From Agelaius tricolor (Eukaryota; Chordata; Aves; Passeriformes; Icteridae): a DNA stretch of 64,000 bases. The position numbers and the translations under genes are program-made. Of the stretch, positions 11,901 to 24,225 are shown piece by piece (within the stretch, counting starts at the first letter, position 1; the number at the start of each line of letters is the position of its first letter). The stretch covers positions 80,997,001 through 81,061,000 of the forward strand of contig JALJCS010000002.1 in NCBI GenBank assembly GCA_023055355.1. Direction: 5' to 3'. Below the pieces are notes generated by a model. That model was given only the letters and a program-made list of their open reading frames with translations, was not told the origin of the DNA and ran no database searches.

Positions 11901-14900
11901 GTCAAATTAGTTAAGTTTAACTAGTTTAACTGAAACTGCTGATATTTGGAACATTTCATTTTCTCCTTTCCATTTATTTCTGTACACAGAAATTGCAGAA
12001 ACACTTTTTTGAGTTAGTAACCCAGCAATACTGCCTAATCCCAAGTTATTAGAAGACTACATTTGGTTTAGTTTATAATCTATGTGCTAAATGGCAGCAC
12101 AATTTCAGTATTTTAAACAATTTTTAGAGCATACCTTACTTCTTCTCCTGCCTCCTGTAAGTACACATCTGATCTTACTGAACTGAACTTTTCTTTTTTC
12201 TCCTCTTAGAAGTTATTATTTTCTATTAATTTAACATTTTGTGAATGGGAACAAAAGCAAGACTGTAATGTTGTATATTAAAAGTGCATCACAAAATACA
12301 ATGACCCAATTTAAGTGAAGTTATCTAATTTGAACATACAATCAAAATTTAAAAATATAATTTAAATTAAATTCTAGAATTAAACTTTTTGTTGTTGACT
12401 ATGAATGTGGGAAAAAAAAAAGCTTTTTCATAGGAATAAAAAAGATATTTTGTTCAGCAATCAAGTTCCATAAACCCTAAGTATTTTGTGATAATATTTT
12501 TATCTTTAATTTTTACATTCAAATTTTGAATATGATTATACTGAAATTAAAATAAATAATTTCAAAAATATATTTTATCTGCTATCACTATTTACTATTT
12601 CTTTTCAAAAATTCAACAAAAGTAATATTATTATTATTATTTTTTAGAGTTTTTTATTTAAGATAAAACAAAACAGTGCCAGAGATGATGCCTAAAAATA
12701 GCTTAGTTATATAAGCAGTGTTAATAGATACCTCAAATCATTTTATACAATTTTTTTTGCAAACTTCCTGTTTATTAATTGCTTGCAGAATCTTAATAAG
12801 TAGACAATAATCTGATGGACGTGAGATATTTGTGTAGACAATAATAATTTTACAAATAAGTTTTGGGAAGGAAGCACTTCCTCGTGTAATTTTATTGTCA
12901 GAATGCTCAAAAATAAAGTGCATCTGAAGACAACACTTTCTCAGGAAAGACCAGTCATAAAATTGATTTGACAAGTTTGGTTTTGGCTTGTTGCCCTCAG
13001 TCTCTTTAGCATCTTAAATCAGCCTCCAGTTTTTCCTCTGACTAAAAGCTTCAGAATGTTCCTCTTTTTTTCTTATTTTTCTTATTTTTCTTTTCCCCAT
13101 GTTAGAAGCTATTTCTATTTTTTGAGCTTTAATTGAAATATAGGCAGGTACTCTCTTCAGGCATGAACCCTAATTAAGATTGAAAGGTTTGCAGTTAATG
13201 TAATCTCAGTTCCACCAGAAACCTAGAGCTCAATCTGACAGAAGGCTTCAATATCAAAAATAGAATGTAGGTAGAATGGAGTTGCCTATATTTAAACTTG
13301 CTATCTTAAAAGCTTGGCAACCTGCACCTCAGCCTTGTAAAGGTGAAGGAATGAGGTGCATTTTTGTTTAACACCACTGTGGGGGCTGAGCTGTTCCTTG
13401 GCATTTCAGTACTGTGACAGACTCCACATGGAATGACAGCCTGTTTTAGCAATACGGTGATAGTGTTGTAATCCTCCTTTTAAATAATTGTCACAGGTCT
13501 AAAGCATGTTTTTAAGTCAGGCATTGAGGATCAGCATCCTTCTCAGTTTAACAGATTCTATGAAAACCACTAGAATTTTTTTTTATTTTCTGAAAGACTG
13601 ATCTGCTTAACAAGTAAATTTTAAATATGTGAAGCATATTCTGAAAAAATGAAAATTCCTGAAAAATTTGTGCAGCAAAAAAAACAAATGATGTAAAATT
13701 GATCAAGCCCTTTACATTGTCAGAAGTGTAAATCCTGGGATATTTTACTCTGGAGATGGTGGTCCCTGATACAATCCTGTTTGTGTATCTCATCAAAAGG
13801 ATATACATCACAGAAGAAACTCCTAAGTGCAGGAGCCCAGAATATTTTCCTTCTACATAAGTGCAGAAGACACTAAGCTGAAAAATCACATACTGTCTGG
13901 TCTAGAGAAGAAAATATGAATTATCTAAAAATAATTGGATTTTTTATTGTATGGGGGAAAATCTACAAGAAGGGGAATAAAGAGTTGTCTGTACTTCTGA
14001 CAGTTAGTCAATTACTTCAAACATAGTCATTGATGAGAGTGGATTTGGGTTACAATGTTCATTTTAGACATCTCAATTGCTAACTTGCCTTCAGTCCAAC
14101 TCCATTCTGATTCTAATTCTTCACCATGTACCTACCTGGATGTAGAAAAGTGATACCATTTAGTCTCAGCTATGATGCCAGTCTAGGAAGAAAAGTGGAA
14201 TGAATTACAAGCTATTAACTGGCTTTGAACTTATTGTTTCACGCCTCCATTCCTTTTTTTTTTTTCCCCACATCTTGCAGAACATAATAGAGGAGTCAAA
14301 TGAGAAGTAAAAATGTGGCAGAGTTTTCACAATCAAGTAAGAGCTAAGTCTTTATTTAAAAAAAAAAATAGTAATCATCAAAAAGTCTACCAACTTACAG
14401 TGTTAAGCCTGGCCTTTTGAAATACATAAGTAGCATTTTCATTGCTATTAACCAGAAAATTCTACAGCATTTTATCATTATACACTTCTATATTTACTAT
14501 GAGCACTGTAGGACTTATTTTATTATAGATTCTTATTTCTTATTTCTTACAGTAATTGCCTTGGCTTACAAAGACACAAAACAATATTAGTCAACTCATT
14601 GTGAGAATTTTTTAGTGAATGTCTATTGAATATGAAATGTTTATTATATGTACTCTTTGACTTAAAGTACATGTTTGTTTGTACTTGCCATCATCCATCT
14701 TATTTTGAAGACATCTATATGTAGGTCATAGATACAAATTTTCTTAGAAATTAATTTTAAATTATCTGATATAGGATTTGTCTTGTAACAAACAAATTAT
14801 TTTTGAATGCGTTACTGATCATTCTGAAGCACATATAACTTCAGTTATCTTAAGATCTGTTTACCCTAAAGCAGTTCTGAGGAGTTTGAGCTATTCTCTG

Positions 14901-17900
14901 TGATCTAGTATTGAGAACACATGTAATTATTACACAACAGAAAAGCTTCTTTATTGAGCAGTAAAATTGGATTGAAAGCTATACTTACTCTCTTGACAGA
15001 GGAAGCGAACTTTTAGAAAATATCACCACATTTACTATAATGTTCATTTCACAGCTGTTTTTTCTGTGCATCTGTGCACATGTCTCAGCAGAAAGAGGTG
15101 GGAGCTCTGTATGCTGGTCTCCTTTGTATTGTTATAACTGCAGTGCATAGCTCTGCTAAGAGAAAATATGTTTGCAATACCTATTTTATCTTTCAGTGAG
15201 TACTACACTCCTAGTTTCACTGTTCCTCTTTGTTGAAATAGAATTATGGCAGTAGAAATAAAAAGTGAGTAGATGACCAAGTAAAGGGCTAACAACTAAT
15301 GCAGTATCATTGCCATTACTGCAATGATGAAGTGCAAAGCAGTGATTAAAGGACAGTAACCAGGAAAGCAGTGCACACAACCTGATATATTTTTAATTTA
15401 TATGAGAGGTATCATATTTTGAATATTTTTTCATATCATTCTACTTTCAATAAATAGTAAATACAGCTGTGAAAGAAAAAGTCTTTTCTATGAGAACTCT
15501 ACTGTGCATTTGCAAAGCAGTAATGGAGTGCATGTACTCATGCATGAGAGACAAGGGAGTAGGTGGGCAAGGATATGAAGTTATCAGCTCTATTGTTTAC
15601 CAAATGTAATATATGAGGTGAGAGGGAAAAATAGTTACCACATTTATTGTTGCAATTGTTTTCTGGCTGGACTTTTTTTAAATTTGCCTACAGTAATTCC
15701 ATTGATTTGAAATTCAACTCTGAGCAGTCAGCTGAGTTTATATTGTTCTATCATAACATGATTTTACATTTCATGGGAGTAAAGACTAATGTTTCTGTAA
15801 TCAAAACCTGTTATGACACTCACTGAAATGACCACAAAAATGAGATGTTTAGCTGTGAAGGAACCTTTTTCCTCTGTAAATGGAGATAGTGCTCCAAACA
15901 ATGAATTTAGACCAGCAAATAGAGTACTGATAGACATTACATTGTGCTTTAAGACTGCGTTTGGGCTGGTTTTTTGTGGGGGATTTTTGTGGTTTGTGGT
16001 TGGTTTTTTTCTCTTGTGCTAAAGCAGCAGGATGTTTTTAAACTAAAATATTGAGAATTCACTTTTAATACTTGTGTTTCTCTCTGTGCTGGTTGGAGAG
16101 ATAAGTTACTTTTTGATTGCTTCTTTCCTCTCTACTGATGTCCATAAGTTCTCCTGAGTCTGACTTGTTCTGAAGTTTTCAGTCAGAAGTATTCAAGAGT
16201 TTACAGAAAAGACTTAAGAATATATTTAATATGATCACATGCTAATATATAGCTCTTCATCTTTATTTGTTCAAATAAGTGAAGTATGAAGGATAATCAT
16301 TGAAAATATGCATTTTTGTGTTTTGCATATAGTAACTTTACTTTTAATGTGAAAACTTTGAGACACAGGTAAGTAGAAATCAATTTGCTTGAAATATGCC
16401 CTCTAGCTACAGCACTTTCTCATATCAGGTACAGTGCTATTTCATTGTCATTGAAATAAAAGTTCACTTTTCATTGCCCAGACAGCTGAAAAATCTATTG
16501 TAACCTCAAGTACCCAGAGTTACACAAGCTGACATTTACATTTGCCATATCTTGGTTAATAAATTTCAGATTCTGACTTTCCTGACATTTTCTCATACAA
16601 AGTTACTTTCCTTACCTAGAAGTTCAGCAGGTGTGCATTTAAGTCTAAGAAACTGTGATGCCAAGTTTGTGGGGGGAGTTGTAGAAAAGAGATAGTGAAA
16701 GACAAGACAGAGAGAAAAACTTATGGAAGATAAATTAATAAAATGAGACGTGGATTGTCAGGGAGTTTATCTTTGAAGAAACACAGTTATACTTTGGGCT
16801 TATTTTAAAAAATAGCAAAAAAGAAAAGGCAGAAAAAACTTTTTGCAATTTTTTTGAATAAAATTATAAATCTGCTGATGAGATTTAAAGCTCTTGTGTT
16901 GTTTGTATTGATGTAATGAAGAACAGCCTAAGTCAAATGATGTGCTTTATAGTCTAACAAAGTTCAAAGACACTTCTGAAGTTATTGTTAGTACAGGGTC
17001 TAACTTGGGTTGTCATATTGATTATGTCTTTACTATGAAATATACCCACAAGCAATTCTATGTGTTTTAGCTGATGATTCACTTTTTAAACATGTGTTTT
17101 GCTGCATAAATATTCACTTTACTGCTTTGATCTCACTTGCCTCATTTTAGATCTTGTTGAAAACAAGCATGCATTTCAAATTCTGAAAACCACCTCTTTT
17201 GAGAATCTTGAGAAACAAGAAACAATGTGACCACATTTAGTTTACCAGCATTAATTTTAAGATGCAGAAAACAGATGCAGACTGAATATTTCCAAATTCA
17301 TTTGAATTCCCATATTAAATAAGTACTTGCCAAACTTTAAGTTCAAAATGTGTCTTTCTTTCTATATGCAATAGCTTTCTCAATTCCACTTAAAATTTCA
17401 GAATTCCTTTGTATCTGAATGCTAAAACAATAGGATCTGATTCTGATCTGGCTTGCACATCCATAATTCTTTAACTTAAACATTCCTAATTGTTTATGTC
17501 TACAGGTAGTTATGAAACTAACACCAAGTCTGATATACTGGACTGTTTTTCTGATAACATTAGTTACTGTAAAACCAAAGATTTTGTTTTTGGCACATTC
17601 TTTTATCTCACTGAAACCATTTTGTCTCTAGGTACAATTCTGTAGGAATGCTAGTGCTAACAGGCACTTCTAAATCTCATTGTTTCAAACATGAGCTTTC
17701 ACTCAGATATTAGAAAAAATGTATGGTTTACATATTGTGCCACAAACTTTAATTGCTCTTTAAACATCCTGTGGGTGACTTTGGAAATGTCTGGGCAATG
17801 TCTGCTTCTTCTGAAGACACTTTCTGCCTCTTCTAACAGATTCCCTGCCGTCATCATCACCAGTTACCTTCATCTACCTGAGCTTTTTTGACATTTCTAT

Positions 17901-20880
17901 TGTGGCCTGCAATCAATTTTCAAGGTCCTGTGGCTCTGTAATGGAATATTAACACCCTGAAAGTAGGCTTGCCAGCAGGAGGTGTGTCAGAGCAATTTGA
18001 CAAACAGTGCTTTGAAGGACTATGACCTTGGAAGCCTCTAGCAGGACAATCTATGAATTTGGAGTAGCTGTCAGATTGAATTGCAGGAGAGTGCATATTA
18101 ACACATGGGATTACAATGAAGACTCATTCATAAACATCGACATCCTGCCAAAGAATGGGTCACACAAAAGTTTAATGAATATCTATTCCCCTAGTATGAA
18201 CACATAATCCCCACAAATTATCTATCTGCATTCTTGGAACACCACAATTGGACCATATTTTTCAAGCCCTTATTTTTCACATTTAAACATTTCCCTTCTA
18301 ACATGCCAAATCCTTCCCCAACTGGGCACTGGCACAGGTCCCACTGATTTTAACAGAAGTAGACCTACCTTCAAAAGACAGTTATAATGTTGGTCATGTT
18401 AATATTGGGAATGGTAACACAGCTAAGCCTCTGAAATTAAATTTTAAAATCCTTATTGTTACTTCTACATAAATTTTTCTAGCTTTTCACAGACTTTAAT
18501 TGGCCATGAATCAAAGGAAATACCTAGGGGAATGAAAATTAGGTCATATTTATCTATAAGCCTTAATAAGGATTTCAAGCTTTAACTGCAGACATCCAGC
18601 TTTGGAAATATTGGCATATGGTTGCAGCACAAACATCTCCAGTATTTTCTGGGAATGATCAGACAATTATACCATAAAGACCATGTGCAGCACTGTTGAC
18701 TATGGCATAATTAAAGAGAGACAATAAAGCACTGAGTGCTCAAGTTAAAAAATATTGTAAAATTACATGTAACCACTGAGCAGATTGTTTTTAGATTCTG
18801 TTGGAAAAAAAAAAAACCTTCTCTGAGAAGTAAAACTGCAGAACTAAAATATAAATTATAATTACTCAGCCTAAGTATACATTTGTGGGGAATTATTTTC
18901 AATAATTTTGCATTTATGAACACAGTTTAAAAGGCAGATTCACACAGCAGCAAAGTCTCACTTACAAAAAGAATCTTCCTTTTGCAAATAGAAATGGGCT
19001 GCTGTTAGAAGTACTTATGTGCTTCATGCTCGACACTACAGTTTATCTCCTTATTAAGTGTACAGAAAATGTGAAAATGCTAATCCTACCAGCTTGCACT
19101 GCTCCTCAGTGCAGCAGACTAAGACCTTATGCATATATTGTCTCCTAGAACCATCTAACATATACACTTGGCATAAAGAGATATCTCCTTTCCACTGTGT
19201 CCCAGTTCAGCACAACATGGCCTGGCAGCACATGCAAGTCCCACAATTCTGAAGCCTTGCTGGCTTCCACAGGCTGCAGCAATAACCATCCTATACCTGA
19301 TCCAAGGCTGACTGAAGGGAAAGTGAACTATCCTTTTGCTTTCAGTGCCTTTTGGATCATGCAATCCTTGATAGATATACCCTTCACTGCACTCTGACAT
19401 AACCCTCATATCACACAAGGTAGTTGGACACAAAAGGTGTTACGACATCAGCAGGAATACGATTTATTTCAAAAAAGTTGTTGAATGATATTCTTTGCAT
19501 GTCAAGGTTGATCCCCAGACAGAAACGTAATAATAAAAATAGTAATAACCTTATTATTTGTCATACATCCAGTTTTAGCAGAAAAATACAATTCCTCCTG
19601 AAGTAGAATGTTTCTTACTCCACTAGTAATATCAATAGTTTATAAAAAATATTTTTCACTCAGAGTTCATTTCACACCATTTTGTAAATGTTGGTGTACA
19701 ACCACATAGAGGCAGAGGCAAGCAGTGCCAGAGCACTTGACCTTCATGATTCTCCACTGGCAATGTAAAGTTGTTTTCTTTTACTGTATTTTTTTCATCT
19801 CTCTCACTCTTTAAATTCCTATGTTGAACATATATAATTTATGATTTTTTTTTTTTGGTGATATCGTGGTTCTATTCACTGACATGAAGACTTTGCTATT
19901 ACCCTTAGCTTTTCAACACAGTAATAAAGGGCTATGTAGACAGTTCTGGGCTAGCATTAAGAAAAACATCATTGCTCAATAACTTAAAAAAGCAGAACCA
20001 AGATGCTTTTCTCTACCCACTGCACCAATTTGCATTCCTATAAACAGAAGAAGCTATTTTTTATTAGGGTATAATTCAATAAATGGCACATAATGCAAGT
20101 TGGGAAGAACAATTTTCTAAAACAATTTTTAATTATGGTGCATAAACAAAAGAAAAACCCATATAGCTGTTTTACTTGTAAGCTTATAGTCCTTAGATAA
20201 ACCACATCACATTGAAAGAGGAGAACAAGTGAAACAAAATGAAAAATGTTGCATCTTTCAGTGGCCTTGAGTCATGTGTTCTGCAACAGATTAATGCTTC
20301 AATGCACCTTTAGTCCTTAAGCTGGGTTTTATTTAAAAATAAAGCCAGAGATAACCCAAATAAGAAGTGGAAGCAGAATTATAGTGAGAGGAGCTATTGA
20401 AATAGAAGGAACAGAAGGTTGTGGGGGATAAAGGACAGCGAGGCAACAGAGAGGAGTGTGGAGGAGGCTGCATATTTTACATCACACTAACTGGATATTC
20501 AGGTAGTTGGCAACAATCACTATGAACTCTAGCCATGTTCTTCTGCCTAACAAAATTTAATCTGAAGATTATAAACATAAAAATACAGTAACTGATTATT
20601 GTTTGAGATAGAGCCAGGAATTCCGCTCCCTGTTTCCCTGTTTTAAGTTATATTATTAAAAGAAAAAAAAGGAAAATACAGAAAACAGAATTTTTTTTCT
20701 CTCTATATGGAATGGGCAGCCTCAGTAGAGTCTCTGTTAATACAAAACCTCTTCCAATGTCTAGTTTAAATGTATTTCTTGTAATAGCACTGTACTTCAC
20801 ATTATGAACCTTTTCTCCCTCACTCTTTATAGATTCTCATATCAGTCACTTTGGTGTGGAGAACAACCTGATACTTCCAC
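8970..20880. other. AT-rich unique non-coding sequence
   Basis: About 12 kb with no recognisable gene, LTR, LINE or structural RNA. Open frames reach 113 codons at most (minus strand, 13548-13889) and have no recognised motif. A minus-strand frame at 9627-9950 (107 codons) begins with a hydrophobic stretch, but it overlaps another frame on the same strand and has no upstream or downstream support. Homopolymer A and T runs of 8 to 12 bases are scattered throughout. A G/T-rich patch lies at 15966-16015. Confidence 0.55.
15966..16015. repeat. G/T-rich low-complexity tract
   Basis: Almost pure G and T on the plus strand (GGTTTTTTGTGGGGGA, then TGGTTTGTGGTTGG). Confidence 0.6.
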
Positions 20881-20889
20881 AATGAAATT

Positions 20890-21430
20890 ACTTGCTAGAT
20901 GAGCAGACAGCAGTCAATATTGTCTACCTTGACTTGGGTAAAGTTTTCACCACTGTCTCCCATAATAAGATCCTCAATGAAGCTGATGAGGTGTGGGGTG
21001 GATGGGCAGTCATTGAGGTGGATTGAAAATTGGCTGGATGGCTGAGCCCAGGGTGGGATGATCTACAGGGCCAAATCCAATTGGAGGCATCACCAGTGTA
21101 AACTGACAGTCAGTACTGGGTGTGGTCCTCTTAATTATCATCTATACTGATCTGGATAATGGGCAAGAGTGTAATCTCAACAAGTTTGCTTGTGATGGAC
21201 TGACACACCAGTGAGTCATGGCAATCCAGAGGCAGGCTGGAGAAATGGGTGGACAGCAACTTCATCAAGTTCAATAAGGGGAGGTAAAAATTTCTGCACC
21301 AGGGTATGCTGGGGACACCCAACTGGAAAGCAGCTTTGCAGAAAAGGACCTCAGTGTCCTGGTGGGCCATTCAGAAGGTTACAGAATCCTCTGCAGTGTG
21401 TGACGAGGCCTGCTCAACAGTTCAACATAG
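20890..21430 (+). pseudogene. Degenerate CR1 LINE reverse transcriptase fragment
   Basis: A decayed piece of CR1 ORF2 covering the middle of the reverse transcriptase. In the first part the frame reads YLDLGKVFTTVSHNKIL, matching the family's YLDFSKAFDTVSHNILL block. Further on come a WLDG-like patch (near 21030), a QCxLTVSTGCGPL-like remnant of the SGVPQGSVLGPVLF block (near 21100-21130), a LNKFACDG segment at about 21175-21198, which is the catalytic FADD (YxDD-type) motif with one Asp replaced by Cys, and an MKFNKG-like patch near 21260. Frameshifts separate these pieces, so there is no single open frame. It lacks both the endonuclease and the CR1 3' tail. It was probably truncated at both ends by decay or deletion and is one of the older CR1 copies here. 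Confidence 0.85.
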
Positions 21431-23704
21431 CTGAGTTACTCTTCCTGTATTGTCATACACACAGCTTGACATAACTGCATGACTCTAAAACTGCCATTTG
21501 AGTTATTGAAAAGTTATTGAAATCTCATTCTGCTCTAAGTGATATGAAATAGACACACATTCTTCTTTGATCATGAGTCTATTTGTATGTCTGCAGGGGA
21601 CAGACTAACCCTATGACACACGTTTACTATTAACACCCTCTGGGAAACAACACATATTGTGACATTGTCTCAGTTTGAAACCAAAAATATCTACAAAATG
21701 CAATCAGACTTCTTTTTTTTCCCCTAATTTCTTTCTTTTCTTCAGTATATTTTTGCAATCAGTCACATCTTCCTTATACAAATCAGGGTGCAGACTTTCT
21801 ATTTAAAAACATCTCCTGTGATCCTGTCAAGGTCAGTGTCACTTTTGTTTGGCACAGCTCATTAGGGATACTGGAGAAGTTCAAGTCCTAGGAAAGCAAA
21901 TGCAAGAAAGTAACCTATCTTCCAGTTAGATGAAACTTAATAATTACTTTGTTGCAAAATGCCAAATGCTAACATGAAGAAACATTCACTTATTTAGTTC
22001 CATGCTGCATGTACAGTCTAATGCTTTAAGTAATTCACTGCAACAATTTCCAAGTCATATCCAAGGCTGTCTCGTAGTAGCTCTCACTGATAGCCTGTAT
22101 AAAACAGTAAGGTCATGCAGTCACTCTACCATAGCTTGTTTGTCACAGGAAATATGTACAAAGCATCAGGATCATAAAACTCTCAGACAGAGTGTGCCTA
22201 TTTGTATGTCCCATGAGGAGAAGAAAAGCTTATTTTCTGAACAGCAGAAGTGTCTTCTGAAAATCAGAAACATATAAAGAATGACAAAACAATTATTTAT
22301 TTTAAATAATAACATTAGGTTACTAAGTGCAGCTTATACTGAAAAATCTGTTAAGAAAAAGAAGATAATTCCTTCATGTATGTCAGTGTATTACCTGTCT
22401 AATTTTTAGAATTGCTGAAGCACATCCTATTTCAAATGCAATTGCAACAGAACACTTGTGATAGCAGACATTATAAATTTCCTACAGTAATTCATTTTTC
22501 AGCATTTGTAATGGCACACATTACCACAATAGTATTTATGAGAATTACAGCACTGTGACTTTCCAAAAGAATTGTAACTTACATATGAAGCCTCAGTGTA
22601 CTTTCATGGTAGATAAAGACAACGAAAGACGTGTTTTCTCTCTTATTCCTGGTGTACACACAGACACTATTTACAGCAAGCTGAATATAGCCCAGGTCAC
22701 AGCTTGACAATTGCAGTACTTCTGGGTAGAAGTTAGCAATTAGAAAGCATAATTTTAAGTACAATTAAGAAAATAGTTTAAAGATATGATTTTGTGTTTT
22801 GATGAACATAATGGCTTCCATCAAAGTAAGTTATGAGAACATTGATGCAAATTTGTTATTAATCAATATCTTCTTCTTCTGGTTAGATTAATTAAGTTAA
22901 TCCATTTTGTAGACAGAACATGGGAGTGACAAGTGAGTGAAATCAAACTTTAGTTAACTTTAGCTCTGTTTCTGGCACTGACATTACCATTTCAAGTGAG
23001 ATGAAAGTGACCTATACGAGTGAAGGAGTGAAATGTCTTAAATAACTGAGGTTTTTGTCATATAAAAATCTTAGAGGAAAGTTTTACTTTAGGCTATTTC
23101 TAACTACTCATGATCTTATTATCTCAAAATATAAGAAATACCTATGTCTAATACCAAATTAAAAATATAGGGACTGGGTCATCTCGTTTCTAGTAGCCTC
23201 CAAGTTTCTTATCTCTCTCAACTGCATAACTATGAAAAAAAGCTACTTTTACATTTCCCTACAGTTGCCCATAAAAGCCTGAAACAAATTCTATTTTGAG
23301 TTCTAATTTCCTGCAAATTGATAGCCCAAATATTTGTGGGAAATAAAAGAAGTAAACAATAGGAACTCGTGATTTTTTTTTTTAATTTTTTTTCCCTGAG
23401 AGCTAACATAAAATCATGAATTTTAAGTCATAGAAGAAAGAAATAATCAAACTATTTCCTTTATTTCCTCAATGATGCCTTCTTCTCTAGATCAAACTTG
23501 AGAACTTCAAAATGGACTTTTAACAAGACTAAGTGGAATACCTATATGAAATATGCATAAAAGTAAAAAGGATGTTTTTTTGCTTTGTTTTCATAAACAT
23601 TACAGGTCAAAAAAACCACCAAGTAACGTTACCAAATACTAATATTAAACAAAAATCTTTCACTTTGTGACTTGATTTCAAAGAAGCCTTGCAGAGATAT
23701 ATCA
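21431..23704. other. AT-rich unique non-coding sequence
   Basis: No gene or repeat family recognised. Open frames are under 95 codons and have no recognised motif. A T/A-rich homopolymer patch sits near 23370-23395. Confidence 0.55.
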
Positions 23705-24225
23705 AAGAATCACAGAATAAGCTGAGTTGAAAGGGACCCACACGGCTCCTCGAGTCTGGTCCTGGCCCTGCACAGCACCATCCCCAAGACTCACACCGTG
23801 TGCCTCAGAGCATTGTCCAAACACATCTCGAGCTCTGTCAGGCTGGAGCTGGGACCACTTCCCAGGGGAGCCTGTCCCAGTGCCAAGACACTGTGGGTGA
23901 AGAACCTTTCTCCAATGTCCAACCTAAACCGCCCCTGACACAGCTTCAGGCCATGCCCTCGGGTGCTGTCACTGCTGACCACAGAGATCAGTGCCTGCCC
24001 CTCCTCTTCCCTCACAAGAGGAAGTTGTAACTGCAATGAGGTCTTTCCTCAGTCTCCTCTTCTCCAGCCAGAATGGAACCAGTGACCTCAGCCTCATATG
24101 GTTTCCCCTCAAGCCCTTTCACCATCCTCATGGCCTTCCTTTGGACACTCTAATAGTTTAATGTCTTTCCTATACTGTGATGAACTAAACTGCTCATGAT
24201 ATTCCAGGTGAGGCCATACAGTTAC
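23705..24225 (-). mobile_element. CR1 LINE 3' end, antisense
   Basis: On the minus strand this is the final half kilobase of a CR1 element. The 3' end is at the low coordinate, where AAAGAATCACAGAATAAGC is the complement of the ATTCTGTGATTCTTT-type CR1 tail. Going up in coordinate, the complements of the standard blocks appear in order: the GGGTCCCTTTCAACTC block (23728), the GAGCTCGAGATGTGTTTGGA-like block (23815), the GCCCAGGGAGG-equivalent near 23860, TTCTTCACCCACAGTGTC near 23890, the CCAGAGGA/GAGGAAGAG region near 24000, and GAGAAGAGGAGACTGAGG near 24050. Similarity fades around 24212-24225. This copy is better preserved than the RT fragment at 20890-21430, so probably younger. It is 5'-truncated with no functional ORF. 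Confidence 0.93.

Noticed and set aside
23791..24036. Paired open frames on both strands (81 and 76 codons)
   Set aside because: They lie entirely inside a CR1 3' end. The overlap on both strands is caused by its GC-rich sequence.
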